This document shows positions 23,250 to 31,966 of a stretch of 64,000 nt of DNA, one piece after another (within the stretch, counting starts at the first letter, position 1; every line of letters starts with the position of its first letter). The DNA is from Neisseria lisongii (GTDB lineage Bacteria > Pseudomonadota > Gammaproteobacteria > Burkholderiales > Neisseriaceae), in contig NZ_CP116766.1 of assembly GCF_028463985.1 (NCBI RefSeq), positions 1,550,001 to 1,614,000 on the forward strand. The letters run 5' to 3'. A program made the translations under genes and the position numbers. The notes under the pieces were generated by a model, which ran no database searches, was not told the DNA's origin, and saw only the letters and a program-made list of their open reading frames with translations.

Positions 23250-25232
23250 ATGCACGAATTTTCCCTCGCACCCATCGTTATCGTTTTGCTCGTTTCCGTG
23301 ATTACCGTGATTTTCTGTCGGAAACTCAATATCCCTTCCATGCTGGGCTATCTTTTGGTCGGCTTTATCGCCGGTCCGAGTATGCTGCACCTGATTCCCA
23401 AAAATCAGGCAACCGATTATTTGGGCGAAATCGGCATTGTGTTTCTGATGTTCAGCATCGGTTTGGAATTTTCCCTCCCCAAACTCAAAGCCATGCGCCG
23501 CTTGGTGTTCGGACTGGGCGGGCTGCAGGTAGTGATAACCATGCTGTCGGTAATGGGCGTACTGATGGCGCTGGACACGCCGTTTAACTGGGCATTCGCC
23601 ACCGCCGGCGCACTGGCCATGTCGTCCACCGCCATTGTCAGCCGCATTCTTTCCGAAAAAACCGAATTGGGCCAGCCGCACGGTCAAATGGCAATGGGCG
23701 TTTTGCTGATGCAGGACATCGCCGTTGTCCCTCTGATGATTCTGATTCCGGCGCTCGCCGGCGGCAGCAGCGGCAATCTGTGGGCAGAACTCGGCTGGGC
23801 GGCGCTGAAAATGATTGCCACCCTGAGCATTCTGTTTTTAATCGGCAACCGGGTGATGTCGCCGTGGTTCAGAATGGTCGCCAAACGCAAATCGTCCGAA
23901 TTGTTCATGATTAACGTACTGCTGGTTACCTTGGGCGTGGCCTATCTGACCGAACTGGAAGGCCTGTCGCTGGCATTGGGCGCATTTGTTGCCGGTATGC
24001 TGCTCTCGGAAACCGAATACCGCTTCCAAGTGGAAGACGACATCCGCCCGTTTCGGGACATTCTGCTCGGCTTTTTCTTTATCACCGTCGGCATGAAACT
24101 CGACCTACAGGCGCTGATCAGCGACTGGCAGCTGATTTTGGTGCTGCTGGCCATTTTGGTGCTGCTGAAAGCGCTGGTGGTGTTTATCATCGCCCACCGT
24201 ATGCGCAACCCTGTCGGCGACAGCCTCAAAGCAGCGCTGTATCTGGCGCAGGGCGGCGAATTCGGCTTTGTAATGCTGGCGATTTCCAGCAAAATCAACA
24301 TGGTTTCCACCGAATTGGAACAGGCCGCCACCGCCGCCGTATTACTTTCGATGGTGATTGCACCGTTTTTGCTCGAAAGCAGCGACAAAATCGTCAACCG
24401 CTTTGTGAAATCCAGCTGGGACATGAAAGCGCTCAACCTGCACACCATGCTGGTGGCCACCATGAACAAATCCGACCACGTCCTGATTATCGGCTTCGGA
24501 CGGGGCGGCCAAACCGTCGGCAGGATTCTGGCCGAACAAAATATCCCCTACTTCGCCCTCGACTTAGACGTAGAACGGGTGCAGATTGCCCGCAGCGCCG
24601 GCGAACCGGTATCCTTCGGCGATGCCAAACGCCGGGAAGTATTGGAAGCCGCCGGATTGGGGCGTGCCAAAATGGTGGTGCTGACCCTCAACAATATGCA
24701 CGAAACCCAGCATGTATTGAACAACATCATTTCCATGCACCCGTCGATGCCGGTGTATGCCCGTGCCATTAACGACGATTATGTCGGCATTTTCACCGAT
24801 ATGGGCGCAGAAGAAGCCGTTTCCGACACCAAAGAAACCAGCCTCGCACTCGCCGGTTACGCCATGCTCGCACACGGCGCACCTTACAACAAAGTCTATC
24901 AGACCATTACCAACATCCGCCGCAGCCGCTACGCCTCGCTGGGCGACTTATTCAGCGGCAGCGACGACGATACCGGCTTTTCGGAAGAAGGCAAAACCGT
25001 TGTCCGCTACGCCTTCGCCCTCAGCGACAACGCCGCCGCCGTCGGCAAAACCATTGCCCAACTTCCTATCCAAAGTTGCCATATCCGCCTGCTGTTTGTC
25101 CGCCGCAACACCGGCCGCATCGACAACCTAGCGCCCGAATTTGTCTTGCAAACAGGCGACATTTTAGTAGTTGCGGGCAAAAAAGAAGAAATAATTTCTT
25201 TTGAAAACTGGAGCTTGCAGGGACACTTCTGA
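23250..25232 (+). CDS. CPA2-family monovalent cation/proton antiporter (KefB/KefC type)
   Basis: It has 660 residues. Residues about 1-385 form 12 or so membrane helices of the Na/H exchanger fold, with an LLMQDIAVVPLM segment. Residues about 410-540 are a TrkA-N (RCK) Rossmann domain opening HVLIIGFGRGGQTVG. Residues about 570-655 are a TrkA-C domain. It likely exports K+ in exchange for H+, gated by nucleotide or thiol ligands. The precise Kef type cannot be set from sequence alone. It is not in an operon; tRNAs follow. Confidence 0.9.
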   Translation: MHEFSLAPIVIVLLVSVITVIFCRKLNIPSMLGYLLVGFIAGPSMLHLIPKNQATDYLGEIGIVFLMFSIGLEFSLPKLKAMRRLVFGLGGLQVVITMLSVMGVLMALDTPFNWAFATAGALAMSSTAIVSRILSEKTELGQPHGQMAMGVLLMQDIAVVPLMILIPALAGGSSGNLWAELGWAALKMIATLSILFLIGNRVMSPWFRMVAKRKSSELFMINVLLVTLGVAYLTELEGLSLALGAFVAGMLLSETEYRFQVEDDIRPFRDILLGFFFITVGMKLDLQALISDWQLILVLLAILVLLKALVVFIIAHRMRNPVGDSLKAALYLAQGGEFGFVMLAISSKINMVSTELEQAATAAVLLSMVIAPFLLESSDKIVNRFVKSSWDMKALNLHTMLVATMNKSDHVLIIGFGRGGQTVGRILAEQNIPYFALDLDVERVQIARSAGEPVSFGDAKRREVLEAAGLGRAKMVVLTLNNMHETQHVLNNIISMHPSMPVYARAINDDYVGIFTDMGAEEAVSDTKETSLALAGYAMLAHGAPYNKVYQTITNIRRSRYASLGDLFSGSDDDTGFSEEGKTVVRYAFALSDNAAAVGKTIAQLPIQSCHIRLLFVRRNTGRIDNLAPEFVLQTGDILVVAGKKEEIISFENWSLQGHF

Positions 25233-25249
25233 TTATCAAAAAATAAACC

Positions 25250-25278
25250 TTGCCAAAAAGCCGCTTTTTTGATTTAAT
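25250..25278 (+). promoter_or_regulatory. Promoter of the tRNA cluster
   Basis: TTGCCA (25250-25255), 17-base spacer, TTTAAT (25273-25278), about 25 bases before the first tRNA-Val. GC-rich bases follow the -10, as is common at stable-RNA promoters. Confidence 0.5.
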
Positions 25279-25302
25279 AGCGACTTCGCAAATTTGCGCC
25301 AC

Positions 25303-25378
25303 GGGTGATTAGCTCAGTTGGTAGAGCGTCTGCCTTACAAGCAGAATGTCGGCGGTTCGACTCCGTCATCACCCACCA
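25303..25378 (+). tRNA. tRNA-Val (anticodon TAC), copy 1
   Basis: 76 nt including an encoded CCA. The acceptor is GGGTGAT/ATCACCC and the anticodon loop CTTACAA. Cloverleaf arms are all readable (GCTC D-stem, GGCGGTTCGACTCC T-arm). Confidence 0.97.
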
Positions 25379-25412
25379 AGTTTTCAAGTTTATTGCTCCT
25401 TGCAGTAAATGC

Positions 25413-25489
25413 GCGGTGGTAGCTCAGTTGGTTAGAGTATCGGCCTGTCACGCCGAGGGTCGCGGGTTCGAGCCCCGTCCGCCGCGCCA
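25413..25489 (+). tRNA. tRNA-Asp (anticodon GTC), copy 1
   Basis: 77 nt with encoded CCA. The acceptor GCGGTGG pairs with CCGCCGC (one G-T pair), discriminator G, anticodon loop CTGTCAC. Confidence 0.96.
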
Positions 25490-25497
25490 ACTTCCAG

Positions 25498-25520
25498 AAA
25501 AACACTTAACGGTGTTTTTT
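25498..25520 (+). terminator. Weak hairpin between tRNA units
   Basis: AAACAC-TTAACG-GTGTTT followed by TTTTG. Repeated at 25761-25783. The stem is only 6 bp, so it may be a processing signal or partial terminator. Confidence 0.4.
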
Positions 25521-25565
25521 GTTTTAACAGAGAACGGATAACTTTATTAGTCTTTTCTCTGAAAA

Positions 25566-25641
25566 GGGTGATTAGCTCAGTTGGTAGAGCGTCTGCCTTA
25601 CAAGCAGAATGTCGGCGGTTCGACTCCGTCATCACCCACCA
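25566..25641 (+). tRNA. tRNA-Val (anticodon TAC), copy 2
   Basis: Identical to copy 1, 263 bp downstream of it. Confidence 0.97.
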
Positions 25642-25675
25642 AGTTTTCAAGTTTATTGCTCCTTGCAGTAAATGC

Positions 25676-25752
25676 GCGGTGGTAGCTCAGTTGGTTAGAG
25701 TATCGGCCTGTCACGCCGAGGGTCGCGGGTTCGAGCCCCGTCCGCCGCGCCA
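25676..25752 (+). tRNA. tRNA-Asp (anticodon GTC), copy 2
   Basis: Identical to copy 1, 263 bp downstream of it. Confidence 0.96.
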
Positions 25753-25828
25753 ACTTCCAGAAAAACACTTAACGGTGTTTTTTGTTTTAACAGAGAACGG
25801 ATAACTTTATTAGTCTTTTCTCTGAAAA

Positions 25829-25904
25829 GGGTGATTAGCTCAGTTGGTAGAGCGTCTGCCTTACAAGCAGAATGTCGGCGGTTCGACTCCGTCATCACCC
25901 ACCA
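25829..25904 (+). tRNA. tRNA-Val (anticodon TAC), copy 3
   Basis: Identical to copies 1 and 2. It is the last tRNA, followed 6 bases later by a terminator. Confidence 0.97.
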
Positions 25905-25910
25905 AATATC

Positions 25911-25937
25911 AACGGCCTTACAAATGTAAGGCCGTTT
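25911..25937 (+). terminator. Terminator of the tRNA cluster
   Basis: AACGGCCTTAC-AAAT-GTAAGGCCGTT followed by TTACTG; an 11-bp perfect stem. Confidence 0.85.
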
Positions 25938-25985
25938 TACTGTTTGCTGTCAAATCAACCATCTTGGAAAGAAACCAACGCTCCT

Positions 25986-26152
25986 GTAGTTAAGACACCG
26001 GTTTCCATACAAAAACAGGCATAGGTTACGGTTAGCAAGGCACGAACGTAACCAACAAAATCTTATGTTTCAATTTTCTAAATAATGTTGGGTCTCGACC
26101 CAACCTACGCCCTGTTTAAAAACCGTATGAATGATTCAGTGCATTCACTATA
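25986..26152. repeat. 174-bp-family small inverted-repeat element (copy G)
   Basis: GTAGTTAAGACACCGG at one end and GTGCATTCACTATA at the other, with GGTTAGCAAGGCACGAACGTA and TTGGGTCTCGACCCAA inside, as at 17263. Confidence 0.65.
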
Positions 26153-26159
26153 AATAAAC

Positions 26160-26207
26160 AAGGCCGTCTGAAAATCAACATCGGCATTTTCAGACGGCCT
26201 TGTTTTA
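26160..26207. terminator. DUS inverted pair after slyX
   Basis: AAGGCCGTCTGAAAAT..ATTTTCAGACGGCCTTGTTTT, 20 bases past the slyX stop (minus strand). Confidence 0.75.
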
Positions 26208-26226
26208 GCTGTTTGCCAAACCGGAA

Positions 26227-26442
26227 TCAATAATGCGGCGGGATTTCGTCACGCAGGCTGTATGCGTTGCCTTCGTCGGCGTTTTTGTCCTGCATTCTGC
26301 GGTACAGCAGGCGCAGTTGTTCCTGTTGCAAATCCAGCGTCTGCTGCATATCGGCAACGATGGTGTTCAAACTGTCGATTAAATCTGCCTGCAAGGCCGT
26401 CTGAATTTCGAGTTCGGTAATGCGGTGTTCCCAATCGTTCAT
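26227..26442 (-). CDS. slyX: SlyX family protein
   Basis: A short coiled-coil protein of 71 residues, MNDWEHRITELEIQ to the typical C-terminal PPHY. Its function is not known. The start at 26442 shares its A with the TGA of the upstream transporter gene (TGATG). The ORF could open 8 codons earlier inside the transporter, but the overlapping ATG fits the family. Confidence 0.88.
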   Translation of the reverse strand: MNDWEHRITELEIQTALQADLIDSLNTIVADMQQTLDLQQEQLRLLYRRMQDKNADEGNAYSLRDEIPPHY

Positions 26443-27818
26443 CACAACACCATGGCAGCAATCCAACCGGCGGCCAGCAGCGGCAGGTTGTAGTGGATAA
26501 AGGTCGGAATCACCGAATCACGGATATGGTCGTGCTGGCCGTCCACATTCAAGCCCATGGTCGGACCGAGCGTGGAGTCGGAAGCGGGCGAACCGGCATC
26601 GCCCAGCGCACCGGCGGTGCCGATAATGGCAACGGTTGCCAGTGGCGAGAAGCCGAGGCTCAGGCACAGCGGCACATAAATAGCGGTGATAATCGGCAAA
26701 GTGGAAAACGACGAGCCGATACCCATGGTTACCAGCAGGCCGACCACCAACATCGCAAACGCCGCCAGTCCTTTGCTGCCGCCGAACATCGCCATGCTTC
26801 CCTCAACCAACGGCTGAATATCGCCGGTGGCTTTCATCACAGCGGCGAAACCTTGAGCGGCAATCATCACAAAGCCGACCATCGCCATCATGCGGATACC
26901 GGCACCGAATACATCGTTGGCATCGCTGCGTTTAATCACACCCAAGGTCATAAATACGGCAAAACCGAGCATCGCACCCAGCAACAGAGCTTCATCGTAC
27001 AACAACTGAATGGCGAAACACACGGCAATCGCAATCGCTGCAACCAAGCTGCGGTAAGGCGACGGCGCAGGGTGTTCGACATTGGCGTTTTCCATATCCA
27101 CCTGATTATTTTGATAGAAACGGGGTTTGCGGTAATGAACAAACGCCAGCAGCAGGCCAACAACCATGCCCAAAGCGGGAATCGCCATCGCCTGCATTAC
27201 ATTAATGCCCTGCGTATCCATACCGGCGGCACGGATATTGCCCAACATGATTTCGTTCAAGAAAATAGCGCCGAAACCATACGGCAAAAACATATAAGTC
27301 GTTACCAAACCAAAAGTCATCACGCAGGCAATCAAACGGCGGTCAACCTGCAGACGGTTGAACACCAGCAGCAGCGGCGGCACAATCATCGGAATAAAGG
27401 CAATGTGAATCGGCACAACGTTTTGACTCATCACGCCCATCACCAACAAAATGCCCAGCAGCAACCATTTGATTTTCGCCCCGCCGCCATTGACGTGGTC
27501 GGGACGGTTGCCCGAATTGAGTTTGCGGATGATCGAACCGGCAAGCTGCTGCGGCAAGCCCGAATGGGTAATCGCCATCGCAAATGCGCCGAGCATGGCA
27601 TAAGAAAGCGCAATTTTCGCCCCGCCCGCCAAGCCGTTTTGAAACACGGTGATAATCCCCTCCTGCGACACCTTGCCCGCCGCACCGGCAATATCCGCCA
27701 CCGGCATACCGGCCACCAAGCCGCCGACAAATGCGCCGATGACCAAACTGAGTACAACGTGTATCCTCGCCAGCGACAAAGCCAGCATAACAATGACTGC
27801 AATTACTACGGCATTCAT
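26442..27818 (-). CDS. YuiF/NhaC-like Na+/H+ antiporter family transporter
   Basis: It has 458 residues with about 11-12 membrane helices. Features include LSYAMLGAFAMAITHSGLP, VVPIHIAFIPMIVPPLLL and LGDAGSPASDSTLGPT, the last being a conserved discontinuous-helix motif of this ion-transporter group. The substrate is uncertain: Na+/H+ exchange or amino-acid uptake have both been suggested for relatives. It is in a two-gene unit with slyX. Confidence 0.8.
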   Translation of the reverse strand: MNAVVIAVIVMLALSLARIHVVLSLVIGAFVGGLVAGMPVADIAGAAGKVSQEGIITVFQNGLAGGAKIALSYAMLGAFAMAITHSGLPQQLAGSIIRKLNSGNRPDHVNGGGAKIKWLLLGILLVMGVMSQNVVPIHIAFIPMIVPPLLLVFNRLQVDRRLIACVMTFGLVTTYMFLPYGFGAIFLNEIMLGNIRAAGMDTQGINVMQAMAIPALGMVVGLLLAFVHYRKPRFYQNNQVDMENANVEHPAPSPYRSLVAAIAIAVCFAIQLLYDEALLLGAMLGFAVFMTLGVIKRSDANDVFGAGIRMMAMVGFVMIAAQGFAAVMKATGDIQPLVEGSMAMFGGSKGLAAFAMLVVGLLVTMGIGSSFSTLPIITAIYVPLCLSLGFSPLATVAIIGTAGALGDAGSPASDSTLGPTMGLNVDGQHDHIRDSVIPTFIHYNLPLLAAGWIAAMVL

Positions 27819-27903
27819 GCCTGTTTCTCCGTTTACGTTAAATTTTGCTTAAAAGAGTTAATATAACGTTTCACAGACGGGCTGACAAGGCAACAGCAAA
27901 AAT

Positions 27904-27945
27904 CATGCCGTCTGAAAAGCGGATATTTCCGTTTTCAGACGGCAT
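27904..27945. terminator. DUS inverted pair
   Basis: CATGCCGTCTGAAAAGCGGA and its inverse, upstream of the transporter gene and downstream of nothing on the plus strand. Next to it (27990-28020) is a GTCCCGCCAGCGGGACGGGG palindrome seen also near 11206, 39245, 48390 and 56660. Confidence 0.5.
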
Positions 27946-28093
27946 AAATCATAGATGAACCGAAAAAATATAACAGCATTAACAAACCACCCTTTCCCGT
28001 CCCGCCAGCGGGACGGGGAATAGCTTGCCGTCTGAAAACATAGTTTCTGCGAAACTAAAATCACCGTTCCTACAATGCGCTCTGCGTAGCGCC

Positions 28094-28846
28094 CTACTCT
28101 GCGTCAAGGCCGTTGGCTTTGAGCAATGCTTTCAGCTGCTGCGCCACCTGTTCTTCTTTCAACAGGCGTACCAACTCGTGGCGCACCAGTTCAAACGGCG
28201 GTGCTTCCGGCACTCGGTCGGTTTTGCTCAATTTAAAGAGATAAAACCGATCGCCCAGCTTCACCGGCTCGCGGGTTACTTCGCCCCGGTTCAGGTTTTC
28301 AACCACGCTTTGCAGCGGCTCGGGCAATTTGCTTTCCGGCGAAAACAGATGATCAGGAACGGTCGGCTCGGCGCTCGGATAACGCTTCGCCAATTCGTCA
28401 AACGACAAACCTTTGCGCAGCAGCGCCAAGGCTTCCTGCGCAGCGGCTTCGCTCGGGAAAGCGGCTTCCTGAAGCTGAATCAGCAGGGTTTTGCGGTCGT
28501 AGAAGCGGCGCAGTTCGGCATCGGAAACTTCTATCTGCTTTTGCAGATATTCGGTGTATTGTCCGGCATAAAACTCGGCTTCCATGTTTTTGAAATGAAT
28601 CTGCACTTCCGGGTCTTTGTCCAAACCCAGCTTCAACGCTTCGTTTTTCAACACTTCCAGAGTCTGTAACTGTCGGGTTACCTGATTGCGGATGACTTTG
28701 CCGTCTGCACCGGCCGCCGCTTCGCCGCCTTGCTGTAAAACGGTACGCACTGCGGCATCGATGCGTTCGGGCGCAATTTCGGGAGCGGCAACTGCCAGAG
28801 AAGCCGCCGCTGCGGTCAGCCATATCAGGCTGCGGGTATATTTCAT
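28094..28846 (-). CDS. Periplasmic parvulin-like peptidyl-prolyl isomerase family protein
   Basis: It has 250 residues with a signal peptide MKYTRSLIWLTAAAASLAVA and cleavage after AVA. The body has an N-terminal SurA-like helical chaperone region and a degenerate PpiC/parvulin domain (about residues 130-225, including LRKGLSFDELAKRYPS). It is a paralogue of the adjacent upstream gene, 20 bp away. Activity is uncertain because the parvulin core is poorly conserved. Confidence 0.8.
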   Translation of the reverse strand: MKYTRSLIWLTAAAASLAVAAPEIAPERIDAAVRTVLQQGGEAAAGADGKVIRNQVTRQLQTLEVLKNEALKLGLDKDPEVQIHFKNMEAEFYAGQYTEYLQKQIEVSDAELRRFYDRKTLLIQLQEAAFPSEAAAQEALALLRKGLSFDELAKRYPSAEPTVPDHLFSPESKLPEPLQSVVENLNRGEVTREPVKLGDRFYLFKLSKTDRVPEAPPFELVRHELVRLLKEEQVAQQLKALLKANGLDAE

Positions 28847-28866
28847 GGTTTTACTCCGCCGCTGTT

Positions 28867-29727
28867 TTATTTAGCGGGTTGGATTTTGGCTTTTTGCAGC
28901 AGGCTGCCGACGGCTTGGTCGATGCGTTGCGCCTGCAGGCTTTGGGCGATTTCGCCTTTCAGCTGTTCATAAGCCGGCACTTGCAGCGCTCGGCGGTCGT
29001 TGACATAAAACACGCTGAACACCTGCCCTGCGGCAACCGGTGCGGAAACGCCGCCTTTTTTCAAATCTTTCACCGCTGCGTACACCGGCGGTGCGGACTG
29101 TTGCAAATCTTTCAGCGGCACAGGGGCAAACAGTTCTTGGCTTTGTTTGCGCTGTTCGTCCAAAGAATAGCGTTTGAACACGTCGGCAAAGCCTTTTTTG
29201 GCTTTCAGCTCGGCAACGGCTTTTTGCGCTTCGGCTTGGGTTTTGGTTACGATTTCGCCCAACAAGACTTCGTCGCTGCCTTTATAGTGGTCGGCAAACT
29301 GCTGATAAGCGGCTTTCACGTCTGCTTCGGCAACCGGCGCTTGGGCGGCAATGTGTGCGGCATAGGCCTGACCGAGCAGTTCGCTTTCAAATACTGCCCA
29401 TTCGGTTTTGAAACCGGCCTGTTTGTCGGCACCGGATTTTTTGGCTTCGGCACGGGCGGTTTCCAACGCTTTGCGGTACTCGGCGCTTTGGTCGAGTTTC
29501 AGGCGTTTGGCTTCTTGGGCGACTGCGGTACGCACCACTTGGCCTTCGGTCAGATATTGGCGCAATTCGGCGGAATCCCGAACTTGCTGATTGGCGGCCA
29601 TGACTTTGACTTGACTGTCAATAACGCTGCTGTCAATCGCTTCGCCGTTGACGGTTACCAAGGTTTGGGCAAACAGGCTGCCGGACAGTGCGGCCAGCAG
29701 CAATGCGGAAAATCGGATTTTGTTCAT
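28867..29727 (-). CDS. Periplasmic parvulin-like peptidyl-prolyl isomerase
   Basis: It has 286 residues with a signal peptide MNKIRFSALLLAALSGSLFA. A SurA-N-like segment opens with LVTVNGEAIDSSVIDSQV, and a PpiC-type domain follows at about 155-255 (DEVLLGEIVTKTQAEAQ, FADVFKRYSLDEQ, then VFSVFYVNDRRALQVP). It probably assists outer-membrane or periplasmic protein folding. It stands upstream of its paralogue in the same unit, with bolA 26 bp before it. Confidence 0.86.
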   Translation of the reverse strand: MNKIRFSALLLAALSGSLFAQTLVTVNGEAIDSSVIDSQVKVMAANQQVRDSAELRQYLTEGQVVRTAVAQEAKRLKLDQSAEYRKALETARAEAKKSGADKQAGFKTEWAVFESELLGQAYAAHIAAQAPVAEADVKAAYQQFADHYKGSDEVLLGEIVTKTQAEAQKAVAELKAKKGFADVFKRYSLDEQRKQSQELFAPVPLKDLQQSAPPVYAAVKDLKKGGVSAPVAAGQVFSVFYVNDRRALQVPAYEQLKGEIAQSLQAQRIDQAVGSLLQKAKIQPAK

Positions 29728-29753
29728 GGGTTTCTTTCTTGAAAAATCGGTTG

Positions 29754-30029
29754 TCAGGATTGGGCGTATTCTTCGGGCGTTTGCGCTTTGATGCTCAAGG
29801 CATGAATCAGGCCGTCTGAAAACAGGTCTTGCAACAGGTTTTTAATCATGCGCTGGCGGTTGAGTCGGCTCACGCCTGCAAATTCAGGGCTGACGGCCAG
29901 CACGGCATAATGTCCGCCGCCTTTGTTGCCTGCGTGGCCGATATGCAGATGGCTCTCATCGGTAAAGGCAAACGCCGTCAGATTGAGGCTTTTCAGACGG
30001 CCTTCGATGGCTTGGCGCATATCGCTCAT
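29754..30029 (-). CDS. BolA family protein
   Basis: It has 91 residues. The BolA core is visible as DESHLHIGHAGNKGGGHYAV, then LSRQ-type NRQRMIKNLLQDLF. BolA proteins bind [2Fe-2S] clusters with monothiol glutaredoxins. Its ATG overlaps the yciI stop by 4 bases. A DUS in the gene encodes FSDGL. Confidence 0.9.
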   Translation of the reverse strand: MSDMRQAIEGRLKSLNLTAFAFTDESHLHIGHAGNKGGGHYAVLAVSPEFAGVSRLNRQRMIKNLLQDLFSDGLIHALSIKAQTPEEYAQS

Positions 30030-30316
30030 TTAAATACTGCCTTGAATGGTTTGATCAATACTTCTTCATACACGCCGGCATCGACATACGGGTCTTGTTC
30101 CGCCCATTCTTGAGCAGCATCCAGCGATTCAAACTGCGCCACAATCAGGCTGCCCGATACCCGTTCGGGGTTTTCCGGCAAGGGATTCGGGCCGGCGGTC
30201 AGCAGGCGGCCTTGTTCTTTCAGCTTTTCCAAACGTGCCAAGTGCGCCGGACGTGCCGCCATGCGTGCTTCATGCACATCTTCGCCATCGGTCGCCAACA
30301 GCATAAAATAATCCAT
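30026..30316 (-). CDS. YciI family protein
   Basis: It has 96 residues: MDYFMLLATDGEDVHEARM, then RPAHLARLEKLKEQGRLLTA with the conserved His and a C-terminal ASL-like AEQDPYVDAGVYEEV. It has the ferredoxin-like YCII fold. The enzymatic role is unclear in most species. It is coupled to bolA, with yciB 13 bp upstream, the same order as in several proteobacteria. Confidence 0.9.
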   Translation of the reverse strand: MDYFMLLATDGEDVHEARMAARPAHLARLEKLKEQGRLLTAGPNPLPENPERVSGSLIVAQFESLDAAQEWAEQDPYVDAGVYEEVLIKPFKAVFK

Positions 30317-30329
30317 TGTTTTCCCTTTC

Positions 30330-30863
30330 TTAATGTTTGTCGGATAAATGTCGGCTCAAGTATAAAGCCTGAGCCAGAATAAAAACAATCATCAAACCGC
30401 TCGAGCCGAACAGTTTGTAATTCACCCACTGCGCTTCGCTGAAATGTTGAAACACGAAAATATTGGCACAACCCATAAAAATCAAGAACGCCGTCCACGC
30501 ATAAGTCAGATGGGTCCACACTGCCTGCGGCAACGATAATTCTTTGCCCATCGTGGCTTTCAGCCCGTTTTTGCCCATCAGGTGGCTGCCCAGCAACACC
30601 GCTGCACCCAGCCAGAACAACACGGTCGGTTTCCACATGATGAAGCGTTTGTCTTTCAGCAGAATCGTCGCCCCGCCCATCACCACAATCAGAATCAGGC
30701 TGACCCACTGCATGGTATCCAGCCGCCCGTTTTTCTTATACGCCCAAACCGCCTGCAGCACACCGGCCGCCAAAGCCGCCGCCGTTGCCAGAATCATGTC
30801 TTTGGTCAGCGAATAAATCGCAAAAAACAGAATAACGGCAAATAAATCGCTTAAAACTTTCAT
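30330..30863 (-). CDS. yciB: Inner membrane-spanning protein YciB (septation protein A)
   Basis: It has 177 residues and five membrane helices. The frame opens at a TTG 11 codons earlier, but the ATG (MKVLSDLFAVILFF) is the family start. Conserved features are KPTVLFWLGAAVLLG and YAWTAFLIFMGCANIFV. It takes part in envelope integrity with DcrB/YciC in E. coli. It is first gene of the yciB-yciI-bolA-PPIase unit. Confidence 0.93.
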   Translation of the reverse strand: MKVLSDLFAVILFFAIYSLTKDMILATAAALAAGVLQAVWAYKKNGRLDTMQWVSLILIVVMGGATILLKDKRFIMWKPTVLFWLGAAVLLGSHLMGKNGLKATMGKELSLPQAVWTHLTYAWTAFLIFMGCANIFVFQHFSEAQWVNYKLFGSSGLMIVFILAQALYLSRHLSDKH

Positions 30864-31038
30864 AAATCCATCGTCAATCAGACCGTAAAGCCCCAATCAT
30901 ACAGGCTGCAGCAAAGTTTTGCACCATCGGCAAGCGGCACCGCAGCCGTCAGGCCGTCTGAAAACTGAAAATATCGTGCATTCATTTTCAAATATAGCAG
31001 AATAAGCCGTTTTCAGACGGCATCACGCCAACATCGGT

Positions 31039-31044
31039 TATAAT
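31039..31044 (+). promoter_or_regulatory. Possible -10 element for truA
   Basis: TATAAT 31 bases before the truA ATG. No convincing -35 at 16-18 bases. Confidence 0.4.
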
Positions 31045-31074
31045 TCCCGTTTCCGACCCATTTCCCCAACCGCC

Positions 31075-31878
31075 ATGTCCCCACACCACGCCCCCAAACA
31101 ACGCTGGGCCTTAACCCTTGCCTACGACGGCAGCCGCTTTTACGGTTTTCAAAAACAGGCCGACGGCATTGCCACCGTGCAGGCGGCACTCGAACACGCC
31201 CTCAGCCGCATCGCCCAAGAACCCATCACCGTTACCGCCGCCGGCCGCACCGACACCGGCGTACACGCCAGCGCCCAAGTCGTCCACTTCGACACCGCCG
31301 CCGAGCGGGTACCGCAGGCATGGATACGGGGCGTAAACGCCCATTTGCCGCAGGGCATCGCCGTGTTGCACGCCCAAACCGTCGCCCCCGAATTTCACGC
31401 CCGTTTCGATGCCAGCGGGCGGCATTACCGCTATCTGCTGCAATCCGCTCCTGTGCGTTCGCCGCTGCTCATCGGCAAAGCCGGTTGGACCCACTACCCG
31501 CTCGACCTTGCCGCCATGCAGCAGGCTGTGCAGCATTTAGTCGGCGAACACGATTTTTCTAGCTTCCGAGCCGCCCAGTGCCAAGCCAAATCGCCGGTCA
31601 AAACCATTTATCATGCCCATATCGACGGCACGCCCGAATGCTACAAACTCGACCTGCACGGCAACGCCTTTCTGCACCATATGGTACGCAACATCATGGG
31701 CGCATTGGTTTATGTCGGCAGCGGCAGAATGAGTCCGCAGGCATTCGCCGGTTTGATTGCCGAACGCAGCCGCCTCAAAGCCCCGCCCACCTTTATGCCC
31801 GACGGGCTTTACCTCACAGGCGTGGATTATCCGCCTCACTTCGGTATCACCCCGCCCCAAATCCCAGCGTGGCTGTGA
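31075..31878 (+). CDS. truA: tRNA pseudouridine(38-40) synthase TruA
   Basis: It has 267 residues. The catalytic aspartate lies in AAGRTDTGVHASAQV near residue 62. Other family motifs are YDGSRFYGFQKQ, HARFDASGRHYRYLL and HGNAFLHHMVRNIMG. It is a single gene with DUS-linked repeats on both sides. Confidence 0.97.
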   Translation: MSPHHAPKQRWALTLAYDGSRFYGFQKQADGIATVQAALEHALSRIAQEPITVTAAGRTDTGVHASAQVVHFDTAAERVPQAWIRGVNAHLPQGIAVLHAQTVAPEFHARFDASGRHYRYLLQSAPVRSPLLIGKAGWTHYPLDLAAMQQAVQHLVGEHDFSSFRAAQCQAKSPVKTIYHAHIDGTPECYKLDLHGNAFLHHMVRNIMGALVYVGSGRMSPQAFAGLIAERSRLKAPPTFMPDGLYLTGVDYPPHFGITPPQIPAWL

Positions 31879-31911
31879 GCAACGTTTGCAACACGACAAA
31901 ACAGGGCAATG

Positions 31912-31966
31912 CCGTCTGAAAACCGAAGGTTTCGCTAAAACGAGCAAAGCGAGTTTCTGCGAAGCG
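31912..31966. repeat. DUS-linked GAGCAAAGCGAGTTTCTGCG module
   Basis: GCCGTCTGAAAACCGAAGG, then TTTCGCTAAAACGAGCAAAG and CGAGTTTCTGCGAAGC. This is the same module as at 1469-1550. Confidence 0.6.

Larger units (their letters stand above)
25303..25828. repeat. 263-bp perfect tandem duplication of a tRNA-Val/tRNA-Asp unit
   Basis: The unit 25303-25565 (tRNA-Val, spacer, tRNA-Asp, spacer ending TCTCTGAAAA) is repeated at 25566-25828 with no difference I can find, spacers included. A third, partial copy (25829-25905, tRNA-Val only) follows, and then the sequence diverges. Confidence 0.95.

Noticed and set aside
25305..25898. ORFs of 67-78 codons repeated across the tRNA array
   Set aside because: They read through tRNA genes and exist only because tRNA sequence lacks stops in those frames.
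25303..25904. Regularly spaced repeats considered as a CRISPR array
   Set aside because: The repeated units are tRNA genes with identical spacers; no CRISPR-like repeats or cas genes occur anywhere in the window.
26493..27866. 457-codon plus-strand ORF opposite the YuiF-like transporter
   Set aside because: It is antisense to a clear membrane transporter. Composition is Gln/His/Arg rich, as expected of a shadow frame, with no family similarity.
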